In this document: in pieces, positions 63,403 to 64,000 of the stretch
How the letters are laid out: the number at the start of each line of letters is the position of its first letter
How positions within the stretch are numbered: the first letter of the stretch is position 1
Origin: Taklimakanibacter sp050246735
Lineage (GTDB): Bacteria > Pseudomonadota > Alphaproteobacteria > Rhizobiales > Aestuariivirgaceae
Length of the DNA stretch: 64,000 nt
NCBI GenBank assembly: GCA_050246735.1
Contig: JBFWVM010000007.1
Location: forward strand, 124,001-188,000
Reading direction: 5' to 3'
Program-made: the position numbers and the translations under genes
Notes under the pieces: generated by a model
Told to the model about the DNA's origin: nothing
Databases searched by the model: none
The model's input: the letters and a program-made list of their open reading frames with translations, nothing else

Positions 63403-64000
63403 TGGTCCAGGATCGCCCAGACAGCCTCCTCGATGTCGAAGGCCTGAGCGTGTGGTTCGAGACCGCGGCCGGACCGGCACGCGCTCTCAGGACTATCGGA
63501 TTTTCCGTCGCGCCGGGCGAGATCGTCGCCATCGTAGGCGAATCGGGATCCGGAAAGTCGACGGCCGCCTTGTCCATCCTGCGGCTGCTGGGAGCGGGCG
63601 CGAGGATCGAAGGCAAGATCACGTTCAAGGGAGAAGACCTGCTCCGGTACGACGAGGCGAAAATGCGCAGCGTGCGCGGCGCGCAGATAGGAATGATCTT
63701 TCAGGATCCATCGAGCGCGCTGAACCCGGTCAGGTCGATCGGATGGCAGATAGGCGAAGTGCTCAGGATTCGCAACGGGGCATCCGACGTCGTCGAGGCG
63801 CGCGTTCGCGAGCTCCTTGCCCTGGTCGGGATCAGGGATCCGGCCGCGGCCGCACGGATGTACCCCCACCAGTTCAGCGGCGGAATGAGGCAGCGGGCGA
63901 TGATCGCGATGGCGACCGCGTGCAACCCCTCGCTCCTCATTGCCGACGAGCCTACGACCGCGCTCGACGTGACGGTGCAGGAAAGGATCATAGAGCTGCT
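63399..64000 (+). CDS. Dipeptide-type ABC transporter ATP-binding protein, 5' part (runs off window end)
   Basis: About 200 residues are visible and the frame is still open at 64000. Walker A is VGESGSGKSTAALSILRLLG (about residues 47-66), the Q-loop is GMIFQDPSSALNPV, the signature is HQFSGGMRQRAMIAMATACN and Walker B is LLIADEPTTALDVTVQ. All key residues are present. ATG at 63399 overlaps the permease TGA; ATG at 63402 is an alternative. It may be a DppD-like single domain or the first half of a double-domain ATPase; the sequence ends too early to tell. Confidence 0.92.
   Translation, partial: MMVQDRPDSLLDVEGLSVWFETAAGPARALRTIGFSVAPGEIVAIVGESGSGKSTAALSILRLLGAGARIEGKITFKGEDLLRYDEAKMRSVRGAQIGMIFQDPSSALNPVRSIGWQIGEVLRIRNGASDVVEARVRELLALVGIRDPAAAARMYPHQFSGGMRQRAMIAMATACNPSLLIADEPTTALDVTVQERIIEL

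Overview
The window is high-GC DNA, roughly two-thirds G+C by eye. It is densely packed, with many 4-base start/stop overlaps (ATGA, GTGA, TTGA) and frequent GTG and TTG starts. Gene content points to an alphaproteobacterium of the Hyphomicrobiales (Rhizobiales) type: a rhizobial rhamnose locus (rhaDI, rhaSTPQ, rhaR), an OpgC-like glucan-modifying protein, UDP-glucose dehydrogenase with several glycosyltransferases, and several ABC importers. This is inferred from gene families and layout. No rRNA gene is present and I recognised no tRNA gene.

Layout. 0-5 kb: the 5' end of an SDR gene, then a five-gene translationally coupled N-acetylglucosamine operon (BadF-type kinase, GntR regulator, SIS-domain deaminase, nagA, PP2C-like phosphatase). 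5-19 kb: a polysaccharide and second-messenger block (ugd, DUF3095 protein, GT4, polysaccharide deacetylase-like protein; then on the minus strand an ABC exporter with a degenerate ATPase, a cyclic-nucleotide-binding protein, a membrane/2Fe-2S/adenylate cyclase fusion and a metallo-beta-lactamase-fold hydrolase; then three glycosyltransferases). 19-25 kb: a four-gene YejABEF-like peptide importer. 25-35 kb: a polysaccharide lyase-like protein coupled to a class III cyclase, an FkbM methyltransferase, an acyl-CoA synthetase, an OpgC-like membrane protein, a Sel1-repeat protein with a divergent ThiE-like protein, RidA with a family 1 solute-binding protein, and an SDR. 35-46 kb: a DSD1-type PLP enzyme and the rhamnose genes.

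46-49 kb holds two small hypothetical genes, an M24 peptidase-like protein and a REP-associated tyrosine transposase (RAYT) flanked by its repeats, one copy of which also sits near 33 kb. 49-58 kb is a tryptophan/kynurenine to 2-aminobenzoyl-CoA type catabolic locus: tryptophan 2,3-dioxygenase, kynureninase, an aryl-CoA ligase interrupted by an in-frame TAG, and a divergent operon of SDR, MarR, enoyl-CoA hydratase, acyl-CoA dehydrogenase and a hydratase/3-hydroxyacyl-CoA dehydrogenase fusion. 58-64 kb has a TetR regulator facing a dipeptide-type ABC importer operon that contains a VOC-fold protein; its ATPase runs off the window end.

The best candidate for an undescribed system is the minus-strand cassette at 9.46-15.28 kb. 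It combines a probable redox-sensing cAMP synthase, a cAMP receptor-like protein, a possible phosphodiesterase and an ABC exporter that appears to have lost all its ATPase catalytic residues, set among glycan synthesis genes.
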